A model generated the notes under the pieces. The model was given only the letters and a program-made list of their open reading frames with translations, ran no database searches and was not told the DNA's origin. A stretch of DNA of 64,000 bases, taken from NCBI RefSeq assembly GCF_018343625.1, contig NZ_JAGYPG010000002.1:1495370-1559369 (forward strand), written 5' to 3'. The stretch is from Lederbergia citri. Lineage in GTDB: Bacteria > Bacillota > Bacilli > Bacillales > Bacillaceae_C. The translations under genes and the position numbers were made by a program. Shown piece by piece: positions 45,591 through 58,431 of the stretch; the stretch's first letter is position 1; the number at the start of each line of letters is the position of its first letter.

Positions 45591-46375
45591 TTTTTAGCTC
45601 CCCCCGCTCCTTCTTTTGCTTTTACATTTTGCATGACTGGTGGTTTGATAAAATAGGTTTGTACAATCATAAAAATATTACCAACTACCCAATAAAGCGC
45701 TAATGCTGCTGGGAAGTTAATTGCAAAAATTAAAATCATTGCCGGCATTAAGTAAAGCATCATCGTCATTTGCGGATTTGCGTTTTCCATCCCTGACATC
45801 ATAATTTTTTGCTGTAGGAAAGTTGTCAGACCTGCGACAATCGGCAAAATATAATATGGATCCGGTGCACCTAAATCAAACCAGAGAAAATCTCCCGCTT
45901 TTGCGATTCCTTCGGTTCTAATAATCGCTTGATAAAAACCTATCAAGATCGGCATTTGAACTAACAGTGGAAAACAACCTGCCAACGGATTGACATTATG
46001 CTTTTGGAAGAGCTGCATCGTTTCCTGTTGAAGCTGTTGCTGTGTTTTTGCATCTTTGGAGCTATATTTCTCTTTTAATTTTTGCATTTCCGGCTGGATT
46101 GCCTGCATCGCTTTTGAGTTTTTGGTTTGCTTAATCATAAGCGGCAAAATAGCTAAACGAATTAAGATCGTTACAATGATAATGGACAACCCATAGCTAT
46201 TTCCAAACAAATGGGCGACTTCCGTCATTAACCAGGAGAGTGGATATACAATATATTTACTCCAAAAACCTGTACTTTCTGCTGTTATATAGTTTGGATT
46301 ATCAATTGTTGAACAGCCAGCTGTTACCAACACGAGCAAAATCAATGCCGATAACAATAATATTCTTTTCTTCAA
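45587..46375 (-). CDS. yidC: Membrane protein insertase YidC (SpoIIIJ type)
   Basis: 262 residues. A lipoprotein signal ends LVTAGC (Cys21), followed by five helices of the YidC/Oxa1 core; the hydrophilic-groove Arg lies in [14 protein letters not shown] and the coiled hairpin [19 protein letters not shown] is present. It inserts membrane proteins and, as SpoIIIJ, is needed for forespore development in B. subtilis. The start is TTG 46375 after GGGAGG. Confidence 0.95.
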   Translation of the reverse strand: MKKRILLLSALILLVLVTAGCSTIDNPNYITAESTGFWSKYIVYPLSWLMTEVAHLFGNSYGLSIIIVTILIRLAILPLMIKQTKNSKAMQAIQPEMQKLKEKYSSKDAKTQQQLQQETMQLFQKHNVNPLAGCFPLLVQMPILIGFYQAIIRTEGIAKAGDFLWFDLGAPDPYYILPIVAGLTTFLQQKIMMSGMENANPQMTMMLYLMPAMILIFAINFPAALALYWVVGNIFMIVQTYFIKPPVMQNVKAKEGAGGAKK

Positions 46376-46531
46376 GCTCGTTATCCTCCCTGCTTTCTCA
46401 AAATCACATTAACGAATCGGTCTTTCGGCTATTTTAACATTTTTTTGCTAAGATAGTTTGCTTTAAACGTATATTTCAGCTTATATTTTCAAAAAAACAT
46501 TACATGGATAGCTAGAGCGGCAGCACATTTT

Positions 46532-46882
46532 TTAATGGTTGGCTTTTTTTAAACATTTACCAAGCTTTAGAACGTGTTCGAGACTACTTTTCACTTCATG
46601 AAAATCCATTTCTGCTGTAGGTTTTCTAGCAATGATTACGTAATCTTTCCCATCATCCAATTGTTCTTGTAATTCATGAAACACTTGGCGTATGTACCGT
46701 TTAATTTGATTCCGTTTTACGGCATTTCCAATTTTTTTACTGACCGACAACCCAATTCTAAAATGTTCTTGATCCTCTTTTTTCAATATATATATAACAA
46801 ATTGCCTGTTCGCAACGGATTTTCCCTTTTTAAAAACATCTTGAAAATCGTTATTTTTTTTGATCCTAAACGCTTTCTTCAT
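46532..46882 (-). CDS. rnpA: Ribonuclease P protein component
   Basis: 116 residues, the same as B. subtilis. [20 protein letters not shown], the RNR-like motif [17 protein letters not shown] and VIIARKP are family signatures; a basic protein that binds the P RNA. ATG 46882 is chosen to match family length; fourteen more in-frame codons exist upstream. Confidence 0.95.
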   Translation of the reverse strand: MKKAFRIKKNNDFQDVFKKGKSVANRQFVIYILKKEDQEHFRIGLSVSKKIGNAVKRNQIKRYIRQVFHELQEQLDDGKDYVIIARKPTAEMDFHEVKSSLEHVLKLGKCLKKANH

Positions 46883-46940
46883 ACTTTCACCCGCATTATG
46901 GATTCTTTTTTTAGATCTCGGCATTTGCTTATAGCTTAAG

Positions 46941-47016
46941 ACGCCTAAAGCTAGTCTAACCTCATCGTGTTTATCTCAGTCGAAGACCTTTTCTTCATCG
47001 ACGTACAGGCGCTTTC
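46941..47016. repeat. Truncated dispersed repeat between rnpA and rpmH
   Basis: Reading leftward, AAGCGCCTGTACGTCGATGA, then CGACTGAGATAAACACGATGAG, then a shortened end CTAGCTTTAGGCGTC. It carries the two ends and the GATAAA-CACGATGAG core of the elements at 28286 and 44708 with most of the middle deleted. Confidence 0.65.
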
Positions 47017-47031
47017 ACTTGTATTCTCACT

Positions 47032-47064
47032 AAAAAAAAGACCACTGAGACGTTTCAGTGGTCT
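47032..47064 (-). terminator. Intrinsic terminator of rpmH
   Basis: AGACCACTGA (47039-47048) pairs with TCAGTGGTCT (47055-47064), followed leftward by eight T. The stem overlaps the rpmH stop codon, so rnpA depends on readthrough or a separate promoter. Confidence 0.88.
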
Positions 47065-47197
47065 ACGCTGATAACACTTTTCTTCCTTTGCGACGACGTG
47101 CAGCCAATACTCTGCGGCCATTTTTTGTACTCATGCGCGCACGGAATCCGTGTACTTTGCTTCTTTTACGTTTATTTGGTTGAAATGTTCTTTTCAT
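47063..47197 (-). CDS. rpmH: 50S ribosomal protein bL34
   Basis: 44 residues, too short for usual ORF lists. It begins [19 protein letters not shown] and ends [11 protein letters not shown], nearly invariant in Bacillus. GGAGGTG precedes ATG 47197. It marks the left edge of oriC. Confidence 0.98.
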   Translation of the reverse strand: MKRTFQPNKRKRSKVHGFRARMSTKNGRRVLAARRRKGRKVLSA

Positions 47198-47251
47198 GTA
47201 TGACACCTCCCCGAGGGTAAGAAAAAATTTCAATATTAGACATACTAGATA

Positions 47252-47280
47252 ATTATAGAGAGACGAAAAGACGATGTCAA
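47252..47280 (-). promoter_or_regulatory. Perfect-consensus promoter of rpmH
   Basis: On the minus strand TTGACA (47275-47280) and TATAAT (47252-47257) are 17 nt apart. Start near 47245, about 48 nt before rpmH. Confidence 0.88.
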
Positions 47281-47300
47281 GTGGTTTTATTATATCAAAC

Positions 47301-47650
47301 TTATCCCCTGCTCAGATTCTACTAGAACTTTTCCACTGTGAATAACTTTTTCCGTTATTTTTTTATCCACAGCATATATCGACAAGTTTTTCACAAATTA
47401 AGGACCTGTGGGTAATTTTTTTCCATAGCTTATTAGTGTTGTGGATAATTTCTGTAATGCATTGCTAATCATGCTTTTATTTGATATGATTATTGTGTTT
47501 TCATTATGAATAATATTTATTCCCCAAATCATTATCCACAGATTGTGAATATCATGTGGATAAATTATTCAGTGGGTTTGGATAAACTTGTCCACAATCG
47601 GTGGATGATGTCGAAATCTGCTTTTCTACCTTATTATATAGTTTTCCACA
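47301..47650. promoter_or_regulatory. oriC: oriC, left DnaA-box cluster (upstream of dnaA)
   Basis: Perfect boxes: TTATCCACA at 47363-47371 and 47532-47540; TGTGGATAA (reverse) at 47440-47448 and 47555-47563. One-mismatch boxes: TTATCCCCT-type 47301-47309 (two mismatches), TGTGAATAA 47337-47345, TGTGGGTAA 47407-47415, TTTGGATAA 47577-47585, TTGTCCACA 47588-47596, TTTTCCACA 47642-47650. This corresponds to the incA/incB part of the bipartite Bacillus origin and also covers the dnaA promoter, allowing autoregulation. TTGATA 47481-47486 with TATGAA 47505-47510 is a possible dnaA promoter. Confidence 0.92.
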
Positions 47651-47739
47651 TTCATAGATTTGTATATTTATAAAATTCATGTAGGAAAACGAAAAACAGT
47701 TATAGTACAGCTGCGATTAATTGTAAAGGAGGTTAAATA

Positions 47740-49080
47740 TTGGATAACATAGCTGATCTTTGGGCCCAAGTCCTGATGAATATTAAACAAAAGGTCAGTA
47801 AGCCTAGTTTTGATACTTGGCTCAAATCAACGGAAGCTTTTGCGATAAAAGGAGATACGATTACGATAAGTGCTCCTAACGAATTTGCAAGAGACTGGCT
47901 TGAAGGACAATATTCTCAGTTGATATCTGGAGTTTTATACGAGATTATCGGTGAAGAATTAAATGTTAAATTTATCATTCCTCCTGATCAAGAAGAGGAA
48001 AAAAAGGACGTTGTAAGCGAACCGCCCAAAAAGAGAGAAGAACCGGCAGAATATCAAAACATGCTAAATGCAAAAAATACGTTTGATACGTTCGTTATCG
48101 GATCCGGTAACCGCTTCGCACATGCTGCATCTCTCGCAGTAGCAGAAGCACCTGCAAATGCCTACAATCCTCTCTTTATTTATGGTGGAGTGGGAATGGG
48201 AAAAACTCATTTAATGCATGCAATTGGTCATTACGTACTTGAACATAATCCTGCAGCAAAAGTTGTTTATCTATCATCTGAAAAATTCACGAATGAATTC
48301 ATCAATTCGATTCGTGATAATAAAGCGGAGGAGTTTCGAAATAAGTACCGTAGTGTCGATGTATTGCTTATTGATGATATTCAATTTTTAGCGGGAAAAG
48401 AATCAACACAAGAGGAATTTTTCCATACTTTTAATACTCTTCATCAAGAAAGTAAGCAAATCATTATAGCAAGTGATCGTCCTCCAAAAGAAATTCCCAC
48501 ACTTGAAGACCGTTTGAGATCACGATTTGAATGGGGACTTATAACTGACATTACACCTCCAGACTTAGAAACACGCATCGCCATTTTACGTAAAAAGGCG
48601 AAAGCGGATGGACTGGATATTCCGAATGAAGTCATGCTTTATATTGCTAATCAAATAGATTCGAATATTAGAGAACTAGAGGGCGCTCTTATCAGAGTTG
48701 TAGCTTATTCCTCCCTCATTAATAAAGATATTAATGCAGATCTAGCTGCAGAAGCATTAAAAAATATCATTCCAAGTTCAAAACCGAAAGTTGTTACCAT
48801 CCTCGATATCCAAAAAGCGGTTGGCGCTGAATACAACGTAAAGCTGGATGACTTTAAAGCTAAAAAGCGAACAAAATCGATTGCATTCCCTCGTCAGATC
48901 GCAATGTTTCTATCACGAGAAATGACGGATTTCTCACTTCCGAAAATAGGCGAAGAATTTGGTGGGCGTGATCATACAACGGTCATTCACGCTCATGAGA
49001 AAATATCGAAGCTATTGGAAACTGATCAAGACTTGAAAAGCACAATAGAAGACATTCGTGATTCTCTTAAAAATTTCTAA
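47740..49080 (+). CDS. dnaA: Chromosomal replication initiator DnaA
   Basis: 446 residues. Domain I ([20 protein letters not shown]), a short Glu/Lys/Pro linker (about 85-108), AAA+ domain III with [15 protein letters not shown] and [11 protein letters not shown], and domain IV with the DnaA-box-reading [15 protein letters not shown]. The start is TTG 47740 after AAAGGAGG. It binds the flanking box clusters and melts the AT-rich region between dnaA and dnaN. Confidence 0.98.
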   Translation: MDNIADLWAQVLMNIKQKVSKPSFDTWLKSTEAFAIKGDTITISAPNEFARDWLEGQYSQLISGVLYEIIGEELNVKFIIPPDQEEEKKDVVSEPPKKREEPAEYQNMLNAKNTFDTFVIGSGNRFAHAASLAVAEAPANAYNPLFIYGGVGMGKTHLMHAIGHYVLEHNPAAKVVYLSSEKFTNEFINSIRDNKAEEFRNKYRSVDVLLIDDIQFLAGKESTQEEFFHTFNTLHQESKQIIIASDRPPKEIPTLEDRLRSRFEWGLITDITPPDLETRIAILRKKAKADGLDIPNEVMLYIANQIDSNIRELEGALIRVVAYSSLINKDINADLAAEALKNIIPSSKPKVVTILDIQKAVGAEYNVKLDDFKAKKRTKSIAFPRQIAMFLSREMTDFSLPKIGEEFGGRDHTTVIHAHEKISKLLETDQDLKSTIEDIRDSLKNF

Positions 49081-49089
49081 TGGGGATTT

Positions 49090-49235
49090 TGTGTATAAGT
49101 TGCACATACTCATGCACAGCATGTCCACATGTGGATAGTTTGTAATTTCAAGTCATACACAGAGTTATCCACATATTCACAAGCACTATTACTATTACTA
49201 CGATTTTTTTTATAAAAAATAATAATATATGCAGT
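49090..49235. promoter_or_regulatory. oriC: oriC, right cluster, DnaA-trio and unwinding region
   Basis: Boxes: TGTGTATAA 49090-49098, TGTGGATAG 49130-49138 and perfect TTATCCACA 49165-49173. Then ACTATTACTATTACTA (49185-49200) reads as TAG/TAA trinucleotides on the bottom strand, the DnaA-trio motif that guides DnaA onto single strand. It runs directly into an AT-only stretch (about 49205-49232), the likely unwinding element. Order box, trio, AT-rich is as in B. subtilis incC. Confidence 0.85.
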
Positions 49236-49267
49236 AAAGTTTAAATTTGAAAAATGGGGGAATAAGC

Positions 49268-50404
49268 ATGAAATTTGTTATTCAGCGAAATCGCCTTATT
49301 GATAGTGTTCAAGATGTAATGAAGGCCGTATCATCCAGAACAACGATTCCGATATTAACAGGTATTAAAATTGTCGCTTCGAACGAAGGAATTACACTAA
49401 CAGGTAGTGATTCCGATATTTCTATCGAATCTTTTATCCCAAAAGAGGAAGATGGAGATGAAATTGTTGAAATCAAAGAAACGGGCGGCATCGTATTAAA
49501 CGCTAAGTTTTTTGGTGAAATTGTTCGGAAGCTGCCAATGGATTTTGTTGAATTTGAAGTGCAAAACCATCTTCAAACAATTATTAGATCAGGAAAAGCG
49601 GAGTTTAATCTGAACGGATTGGATCCAGATGAATACCCGCATCTGCCACAAATATCTGAGGATAAAGTTTTTTCGATTCCGACTGATTTATTGAAATCAA
49701 TCATTCGCCAAACTGTTTTTGCAGTGTCCACCTCAGAAACACGCCCAATCTTGACAGGTGTAAACTGGCATATTGAAAATGGGAAACTAACTTGCACGGC
49801 TACCGATAGTCATAGGCTAGCAATGCGCACAGCTCCAATTGAAATCGATCCAAGTGAAACATATAACGCGGTTATACCAGGAAAAAGTTTAATTGAGTTA
49901 AGCAAAATTTTGGATGACTCCAATACTCCAGTTGAAATCGTCATGACTGAAAGTCAATTTCTGTTTAAATCAAAAAATCTATTATTCTTCTCGCGTCGTT
50001 TAGAAGGTAATTACCCTGATACATCTAGACTTATTCCGACAGACAGCAAAACAGAACTCGTACTGCAGGCAAAAGATTTTCTTCATGCAATCGACCGTGC
50101 TTCACTGTTAGCCAGAGGAGAAAGAAATAATGTTGTAAAACTAGTCACTTTAGATGAAAAAGCAATTGAAATTTCTTCGACAACTCCTGAAATCGGAAAT
50201 GTAGTAGAACAAATCCAAAGCGAATCAATGAGCGGAGAAGAATTAAAAATATCCTTCAGTGCGAAATACATGATGGATGCCCTAAGAGCCCTAGAAGGCA
50301 CAGAAGTTGTCATCCATTTTACCGGAGCCATGAGACCATTTATCATTCGCTCCGTTGATGACGATTCGATTTTGCAGCTGATTTTACCAGTGAGAACTTT
50401 TTAA
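49268..50404 (+). CDS. dnaN: DNA polymerase III beta sliding clamp
   Basis: 378 residues, same length as B. subtilis. MKFVIQRNRLIDSVQDVMKA start, three repeated clamp domains, C-terminal MRPFIIRSVDDDSILQLILPVRTF. The start is ATG 49268 with a run of five G about 6 nt upstream; a TTG at 49247 is in frame but leaves no ribosome-binding site. Confidence 0.97.
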   Translation: MKFVIQRNRLIDSVQDVMKAVSSRTTIPILTGIKIVASNEGITLTGSDSDISIESFIPKEEDGDEIVEIKETGGIVLNAKFFGEIVRKLPMDFVEFEVQNHLQTIIRSGKAEFNLNGLDPDEYPHLPQISEDKVFSIPTDLLKSIIRQTVFAVSTSETRPILTGVNWHIENGKLTCTATDSHRLAMRTAPIEIDPSETYNAVIPGKSLIELSKILDDSNTPVEIVMTESQFLFKSKNLLFFSRRLEGNYPDTSRLIPTDSKTELVLQAKDFLHAIDRASLLARGERNNVVKLVTLDEKAIEISSTTPEIGNVVEQIQSESMSGEELKISFSAKYMMDALRALEGTEVVIHFTGAMRPFIIRSVDDDSILQLILPVRTF

Positions 50405-50458
50405 TTAAGAAAAAGTTAATCTAAAAAATACCCAATAACTTAATGCCACAGAGTTGAT

Positions 50459-50715
50459 TGCAGCGGAAGGCGCGAAGACTCCTACGGGAATACGGGGTAA
50501 TGGAGACCCCACAGGGGGCTCGAGGTCAAATAACCTGAGTCAATAAAAGTCAAAGAGCGACTTTTTTGCCTCAGAACATTTGCTTGTCGGAGGCCCGCAG
50601 GATGCGGGTCAGGAAGGCGTTGCAACAGGACGTTGCGCCCTTAGCCTTCCTTCTTTTGATCAAGCCTTCCGCTTTTCGATGCTCGCGGAAAGCGAGTGCC
50701 AGAAGCAAAAATCAA
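50459..50715. repeat. Composite dispersed repeat between dnaN and yaaA
   Basis: The outer element starts AGCGGAAGGCGCGAAGACTC at 50464 and resumes GCGGAAAGCGAGTGCC at 50685, the two ends of a repeat common in Bacillus intergenic DNA. Between them lies hairpin A (CCCGC-AGGAT-GCGGG, 50594-50608) and hairpin B (GCAAC-AGGAC-GTTGC, 50622-50636) in an outer stem AGGAAGGC/GCCTTCCT (50611-50618, 50644-50651): the same module as at 28316-28367 but with different stem bases. A small terminator-like hairpin AAAAGTC/GACTTTT sits at 50545-50567. No gene was found in 50405-50862. Confidence 0.75.
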
Positions 50716-50729
50716 CGGTAAAGTTTAAG

Positions 50730-50760
50730 AAATCCTGCCCAAGAAAAAGGCGGGATTTTT
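50730..50760 (+). terminator. Intrinsic terminator downstream of dnaN
   Basis: AAATCCTGCC (50730-50739) pairs with GGCGGGATTT (50749-50758) with one G-T pair, followed by TTTTT. Confidence 0.78.
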
Positions 50761-50862
50761 AAATTATTCTCATTGTTTTCATGGATTTCCGCATTTTTTT
50801 GTAATGAACCTCAATCTTTAGTAAAATAAAGAAAGGAACTTTTTCATGAAAAGAGTGAGAAC

Positions 50863-51078
50863 GTGGATAATAAAATTAAAATAGACACGGATACGATTAC
50901 ACTTGGTCAGTTTTTAAAACTTGCTGACGTCATTTCATCTGGAGGAATGGCGAAGTGGTTTCTAAGCGAACACGAGGTGTTTATTAATGGTGAACAGGAT
51001 CAAAGGAGAGGCCGAAAACTTATGGTCAATGATAAAATTGACATAAAAGGAATCGGCACCTTTGTTATTGTCCGCTAA
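50863..51078 (+). CDS. yaaA: S4-domain RNA-binding protein YaaA
   Basis: 71 residues with one S4 domain: [21 protein letters not shown] and [14 protein letters not shown]. Found between dnaN and recF throughout Bacillus; implicated in ribosome large-subunit assembly. The start is GTG 50863; AAGAGTGAGA is the ribosome-binding site. Confidence 0.92.
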   Translation: MDNKIKIDTDTITLGQFLKLADVISSGGMAKWFLSEHEVFINGEQDQRRGRKLMVNDKIDIKGIGTFVIVR

Positions 51079-51092
51079 AGGATGTTGACTTC

Positions 51093-52211
51093 ATGTATAT
51101 TGAAGAGCTGGAGTTGAAAGATTATCGAAACTATCATGAGTTGAATGTATCCTTTGAAAACAATGTAAACGTCATATTAGGCGAAAATGCTCAAGGGAAA
51201 ACAAATGTGATGGAATCGATTTTTGTTTTAGGGATGGCCAAATCGCATAGAACGTCCAATGATAAAGATTTAATCCGCTGGGACTCAGAATATGCTAAAA
51301 TAAAGGGTAGACTGCAAAAAATAAATGGATCCGTACCATTGGAGCTCATTATTTCAAAAAAGGGTAAAAAAGCAAAATTCAATCATATTGAGCAGCAAAA
51401 ATTAAGCCAATATGTAGGAAATATGAATGTCGTCATGTTTGCGCCTGAAGATCTCCATCTTGTAAAAGGGAGCCCTCAAGTAAGGCGTCGTTTTATTGAT
51501 ATGGAAATCGGCCAAGTATCGCCTGTGTATTTGTACGATATGAGCCAATTCCAAAAAATATTGCAGCAGAGAAATAATTATTTAAAACAGCTGCAAATCA
51601 AGAAACAAAATGACTTTACTTTTCTTGAAGTTCTTACGGAACAATATATCGAAGTAGCTGTAAGAGTCATTAAGAAGAGATTTGAATTTATCCAAATGTT
51701 GGAAGAATGGGCGAAACCGATTCATTCCGGAATTTCACGAGGCTTAGAGACACTTTCAATTCAATATAAGCCGTCGATTGAGGTATCGGAAGACACGGAT
51801 TGGTCCAAAATGGTAACAATGTTTGAAGAAAAATTATATTCACTCAAGCAAAGGGAAATTGATCGCGGGGTAAGTTTGATTGGCCCGCATCGTGATGAAA
51901 TTATATTTTTTGTCAATGGCAGGGATGTGCAAACGTTCGGTTCACAAGGACAGCAGCGAACAACCGCATTATCCGTTAAATTGGCTGAAATAGATTTAAT
52001 ATATTCAGAAATTAATGAATATCCAATTTTACTGCTGGACGATGTCTTATCTGAACTTGATGATTATCGACAGTCGCATTTATTAAATACGATTAAAGGT
52101 AAAATCCAAACGTTTGTCACGACAACAACGGTCGATGGAATTGACCATCAAACACTTAGAGAAGCTACGACCTTCCATGTGAAAAGTGGAGTGATGGAAA
52201 GAGTGAAATGA
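51093..52211 (+). CDS. recF: DNA replication/repair ATPase RecF
   Basis: 372 residues, ABC-type ATPase: Walker [15 protein letters not shown], signature [18 protein letters not shown], Walker [14 protein letters not shown]. It loads RecA at gaps with RecO/RecR. ATG 51093, 14 nt after yaaA. Confidence 0.97.
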   Translation: MYIEELELKDYRNYHELNVSFENNVNVILGENAQGKTNVMESIFVLGMAKSHRTSNDKDLIRWDSEYAKIKGRLQKINGSVPLELIISKKGKKAKFNHIEQQKLSQYVGNMNVVMFAPEDLHLVKGSPQVRRRFIDMEIGQVSPVYLYDMSQFQKILQQRNNYLKQLQIKKQNDFTFLEVLTEQYIEVAVRVIKKRFEFIQMLEEWAKPIHSGISRGLETLSIQYKPSIEVSEDTDWSKMVTMFEEKLYSLKQREIDRGVSLIGPHRDEIIFFVNGRDVQTFGSQGQQRTTALSVKLAEIDLIYSEINEYPILLLDDVLSELDDYRQSHLLNTIKGKIQTFVTTTTVDGIDHQTLREATTFHVKSGVMERVK

Positions 52212-52220
52212 GGTGAAGGG

Positions 52221-54427
<2,207 letters not shown>

Positions 54428-54442
54428 AAGTTTCTTCGAACG

Positions 54443-54490
54443 TTGATAGAAAGGCGCTTTTGCTTCAGCGCCTATCGACTAGTGAACTTC
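54443..54490. repeat. Fragment of the dispersed GGCGC repeat between gyrB and gyrA
   Basis: AGGCGC (54452-54457) and GCGCCT (54468-54473) form a hairpin flanked by GATAG and CTATC. Reading leftward, CTAGTCGATAGGCGCT matches the end of the repeat at 28464-28480. No T-run follows. Confidence 0.6.
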
Positions 54491-54605
54491 TCTGCTTTTT
54501 CGTTTGCGTAAGGTGTGTCCTATATCGCAAGTCTTGTGCATTAAAGTTCATAAATCGATTACCAAGGTGCTTGCGCTTTTCTAAATGAAATGGAGGTTGC
54601 CAATT

Positions 54606-57083
54606 ATGGCAGATGTACCTAATTCAAATATAAAAGGAATTAATTTAAGTCAGGAAATGCGATCTTCTTTTCTTGATTATGCGATGAGTGTCATCGTTTC
54701 CCGTGCATTGCCGGACGTACGAGATGGTTTGAAGCCCGTGCATCGTCGAATATTATATGCGATGAATGATCTCGGTATGACAAGTGATAAAGCCTATAAA
54801 AAGTCGGCGAGAATTGTTGGGGAAGTCATCGGTAAATACCATCCACATGGTGACTCTGCCGTTTATGAAACAATGGTTCGGATGGCGCAGGATTTTAGCT
54901 ACCGTAATATGCTCGTTGATGGTCACGGAAACTTCGGGTCAGTTGATGGTGATTCCGCAGCGGCGATGCGTTATACGGAAGCAAGAATGTCTAAAATCTC
55001 TATGGAGCTCGTGCGGGACTTAAATAAAGATACGATTGATTATAAAGATAATTATGATGGCTCTGAAAAAGAACCGGTTGTTTTACCTTCACGTTTTCCG
55101 AATCTATTAGTAAACGGTTCCTCGGGTATCGCGGTTGGAATGGCGACGAATATTCCTCCGCATTCTCTTGATGAGGTTATTGATGCGATTCTTGTTTTAA
55201 GTCGTGACCCAGAGCTCACTACTCAAGAGTTAATGGAGCATATTCAAGGACCAGATTTCCCTACTGCAGGAATTATTCTGGGAAGAAGCGGGATTAGAAG
55301 AGCTTATGAAACTGGTCGTGGTTCGATTACATTAAGAGCAAAAGTGGAGATTGAAACGAAGGCAAATGGAAGAGAAACCATCCTCGTTCATGAGCTCCCA
55401 TATCAAGTGAATAAAGCAAAACTGATTGAACGAATTGCTGAGCTCGTCCGTGAGAAAAAAATTGAAGGTATTACCGATTTAAGAGATGAATCGGATCGGA
55501 ATGGAATGCGCGTCGTTATGGAGGTCCGTAGAGATGCGAACGCGAATGTCATTTTAAATAATTTATACAAGATGACAGCGATGCAAACTACTTTCGGTAT
55601 CAATATGCTTGCGCTCGTTGATGGACAGCCAAAAGTATTGACGTTAAAACAATGTCTATACTATTATCTTGAACATCAAAAAGAAATCATTCGACGCAGA
55701 ACCGAATTTGAACTACGAAAAGCGGAAGCACGTGCCCATATTTTAGAAGGGTTAAGAATTGCACTTGATCATATCGATGCGATTATTAGTTTAATTAGAG
55801 GATCGGCGAATACTGATATTGCTAGAACAGGGTTAATGGAGCAATTTAACCTTACTGAAAAACAAGCGCAAGCAATTCTTGATATGCGCTTGCAGCGTCT
55901 AACAGGATTAGAACGTGAAAAAATTGAGGAAGAATATCAAGGTCTAGTTAAATTGATAGCTGAATTAAAAGCTATTTTAGCAGATGAAGAAAAAGTTCTT
56001 GAAATTATTAGAGAAGAATTACTTGAAATAAAAGAGCGCTTTGGCGATGGAAGACGTACTGAAATCGTAGCGGGCGGCATTGAAAATATCGATGACGAAG
56101 ATTTGATTCCGAGAGAAAACGTCGTCGTCACGTTGACACATAACGGATATATAAAACGTTTGCCAATTTCCACATATCGCAGTCAGCGCCGTGGCGGCCG
56201 TGGCGTACAAGGAATGGGGACAAACGACGATGATTTTGTTAAACATTTGATCACGACATCCACGCACGATACAATCCTATTTTTCACGAACAAAGGAAAG
56301 GTATATCGCGCCAAAGGATATGAAATTCCAGAATATAGCAGGACAGCAAAAGGGCTTCCGATTATTAATCTGCTCGGAATTGAAAAAGACGAATCGATTA
56401 ATACGGTCATTTGCGTAGAAGAGTTCCATGACGATTGGTATTTGTTCTTTGCGACGAAGCAAGGAGTTGTAAAGCGAACACCACTTTCCGCATTCGCCAA
56501 CATTCGAAATAATGGCTTGATTGCTTTAGGCCTTCGAGACAACGATGAACTTATTTCCGTTAAATTAACAGATGGAAATAAAAATATTGTAATGGGAACG
56601 AAGAGCGGGCTATTGATTCATTTCGTTGAAACAGACGTCCGTTCTATGGGGAGATCGGCGACTGGAGTAAAAGGAATTACACTTTCCGATGACGATGAAG
56701 CGGTCGGAATGGAAATTCTTGAAGAAGACCATGATGTTCTCGTCGTAACGAAAAATGGTTACGGAAAAAGAACTCCTGCTTCAGAATATCGCCTTCAAAG
56801 CCGTGGCGGTAAAGGTCTGATTACTTGTAAAGTAACCGATAGAACAGGTACAGTAGTCGCTGTAGAAACAATAAGAGGCGATGAGGATGTCATGCTCATT
56901 ACAGCCGGTGGAATTTTGATTCGTATGGATGTAAAGGATATTTCCGTGATCGGTCGAAATACTCAGGGTGTCAAACTCATTACCCTCGGTGAAGATGAAT
57001 TTGTTGCCACAGTAGCAAAAGTTGAGAAAGAAGAAGAGGAAACTACGGAATCTGACGAAACTATTGCGGATGAACTTAATTAA
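54606..57083 (+). CDS. gyrA: DNA gyrase subunit A
   Basis: 825 residues. Winged helix and tower ([18 protein letters not shown]), catalytic Tyr123 ([12 protein letters not shown]), and the C-terminal beta-pinwheel with the GyrA box QRRGGRG. Quinolone-determining residues are wild type, Ser84 and Glu88 in [12 protein letters not shown]. The start is ATG 54606, GGAGGTTG upstream. Acidic C-terminal tail. Confidence 0.98.
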   Translation: MADVPNSNIKGINLSQEMRSSFLDYAMSVIVSRALPDVRDGLKPVHRRILYAMNDLGMTSDKAYKKSARIVGEVIGKYHPHGDSAVYETMVRMAQDFSYRNMLVDGHGNFGSVDGDSAAAMRYTEARMSKISMELVRDLNKDTIDYKDNYDGSEKEPVVLPSRFPNLLVNGSSGIAVGMATNIPPHSLDEVIDAILVLSRDPELTTQELMEHIQGPDFPTAGIILGRSGIRRAYETGRGSITLRAKVEIETKANGRETILVHELPYQVNKAKLIERIAELVREKKIEGITDLRDESDRNGMRVVMEVRRDANANVILNNLYKMTAMQTTFGINMLALVDGQPKVLTLKQCLYYYLEHQKEIIRRRTEFELRKAEARAHILEGLRIALDHIDAIISLIRGSANTDIARTGLMEQFNLTEKQAQAILDMRLQRLTGLEREKIEEEYQGLVKLIAELKAILADEEKVLEIIREELLEIKERFGDGRRTEIVAGGIENIDDEDLIPRENVVVTLTHNGYIKRLPISTYRSQRRGGRGVQGMGTNDDDFVKHLITTSTHDTILFFTNKGKVYRAKGYEIPEYSRTAKGLPIINLLGIEKDESINTVICVEEFHDDWYLFFATKQGVVKRTPLSAFANIRNNGLIALGLRDNDELISVKLTDGNKNIVMGTKSGLLIHFVETDVRSMGRSATGVKGITLSDDDEAVGMEILEEDHDVLVVTKNGYGKRTPASEYRLQSRGGKGLITCKVTDRTGTVVAVETIRGDEDVMLITAGGILIRMDVKDISVIGRNTQGVKLITLGEDEFVATVAKVEKEEEETTESDETIADELN

Positions 57084-57085
57084 GT

Positions 57086-57111
57086 GAGCGCCTATTTAGG
57101 CGCTCTTTTTT
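57086..57111 (+). terminator. Intrinsic terminator of gyrA
   Basis: GAGCGCCTA (57086-57094) pairs with TAGGCGCTC (57097-57105), then six T residues. It starts 3 nt after the stop codon. Confidence 0.88.
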
Positions 57112-57123
57112 ATATAATCAAAT

Positions 57124-57597
57124 TCACTTGCCCCTATTAATCGTAGACCAGATTGCTTCTTCTATTTCTTGATAACTTGTACATCTGCATATGTTGGATG
57201 CGAGCCAGCTTTTAATCATTTCCGCTGTGGGATTTGAATGGTTTAGAAGTAAGGAATGACAATTGATGATGAAGCCAGGTGTGCAATAGCCACATTGAAA
57301 AGCGAAATGCCGGATAAAGGCTTGTTGTATTGGAGTATCACGCAAACCTTCAATCGTTGTGATTTTATGACCTGGCGCCTCAATAGCCAGCATAATACAC
57401 GATTTAAAAGGGAGATTGTCAATCATGACGGTACAAGCTCCGCAATCACCATTTAGGCATCCAGGCTTTGCCCCGGTTAAAGAAAGCTTATTTCGAAGGA
57501 GATGTAGAAGGGTTTCGCCAGCCTGTACCTCAACATCCACCATTTCCTCGTTTACTTCAAGTTCCACCTCAAATGTTTTGAAGCCATTTTTAGCCAT
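57124..57597 (-). CDS. Molybdenum hydroxylase, 2Fe-2S subunit
   Basis: 157 residues. Plant-type ferredoxin cluster CLNGDCGAC plus KSC, and the second cluster of xanthine-dehydrogenase-type enzymes, CGYCTPG and ICRCTSY. All eight cysteines are present. It shuttles electrons from the molybdenum site to FAD. Last of three overlapping genes; its ATG shares one base with the stop of the FAD gene. Confidence 0.9.
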   Translation of the reverse strand: MAKNGFKTFEVELEVNEEMVDVEVQAGETLLHLLRNKLSLTGAKPGCLNGDCGACTVMIDNLPFKSCIMLAIEAPGHKITTIEGLRDTPIQQAFIRHFAFQCGYCTPGFIINCHSLLLNHSNPTAEMIKSWLASNICRCTSYQEIEEAIWSTINRGK

Positions 57598-58430
57598 TAT
57601 ACCCCCTCCAATTCCAACAAAAAATCCATCAATAAGTTTCTTAAAACAAACAGTCGATACTCTCTTGAACCTTCTATGTCATCAAGGATGGGTTCAGGTA
57701 ATATTTGCAGAGCATTTTCAATTCTGCTCTCAAATGGTAGAGCAGCATTATTGATTTCTTTTTCCATTTCGAACGAGCGAAACGGGAATGGGCAAATCCC
57801 GCTGAACGCCATCCGAAGAAGACCATTCACTTTCATAGCTGCGGCGGTTATGAGGGGATAACCGGTTTCCCATTGTTTTCTTATTTTTTTTGAAATAAAA
57901 GGGAGATTTAAAAAGCGAGACTCCGTTCGTATATTTACGAGCAGCTGACCTTCCTCCAACCGTAAGCCATTATTAAAAATCGCGCTAATTGGCACTTGTT
58001 TTATACCTTGTAAACTAGCAATGAGGATATAACTTTCTGCCAAAAGAAAAGGCAAGACCGCTTCTTGATAAAAAATTTTCCCGCAAATATTCCCGCCAAT
58101 GGTAATCTTATTTCTAGCCGTTCGATCGGCAATTTCACTAGAAACATTCGTTAATAATGGGAAAGAGTCATCTTCCTCGATTGCTGTCAGAGGAATGGAA
58201 GCACCAATGATAAAAAATTCGGTTGTTTTTTCCAACAATGCACATTCCGGAATCCCTTTAATATCAATGATGGAGCGGGGCGTATCTATGTTTAATCTGC
58301 CAAGTGTTAAAATCTCTGTCCCACCCGAATAGTACATAGGTTGTTTATCGGCAATTTTTAATTCCGAAAACAATTGTACTGCCTCGGAAATACCTGTTGG
58401 CTTATAATACTTCACATATGCAGGCAACAT
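57597..58430 (-). CDS. Molybdenum hydroxylase, FAD subunit
   Basis: 277 residues of the CoxM/PucC type: YYSGGTEIL corresponds to the AGGTDL FAD loop, and KITIGGNICGK is the second FAD motif TxGGNxxG. The C-terminal CO-dehydrogenase flavoprotein domain is present but compact. Starts 1 nt after the large subunit. It transfers electrons to an acceptor (NAD or a quinone) that cannot be predicted. Confidence 0.85.
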   Translation of the reverse strand: MLPAYVKYYKPTGISEAVQLFSELKIADKQPMYYSGGTEILTLGRLNIDTPRSIIDIKGIPECALLEKTTEFFIIGASIPLTAIEEDDSFPLLTNVSSEIADRTARNKITIGGNICGKIFYQEAVLPFLLAESYILIASLQGIKQVPISAIFNNGLRLEEGQLLVNIRTESRFLNLPFISKKIRKQWETGYPLITAAAMKVNGLLRMAFSGICPFPFRSFEMEKEINNAALPFESRIENALQILPEPILDDIEGSREYRLFVLRNLLMDFLLELEGV

Positions 58431-58431
58431 A

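Noticed and set aside
54443..54490. gyrB terminator
   Set aside because: The hairpin has no T-run and matches the end of the dispersed repeat.
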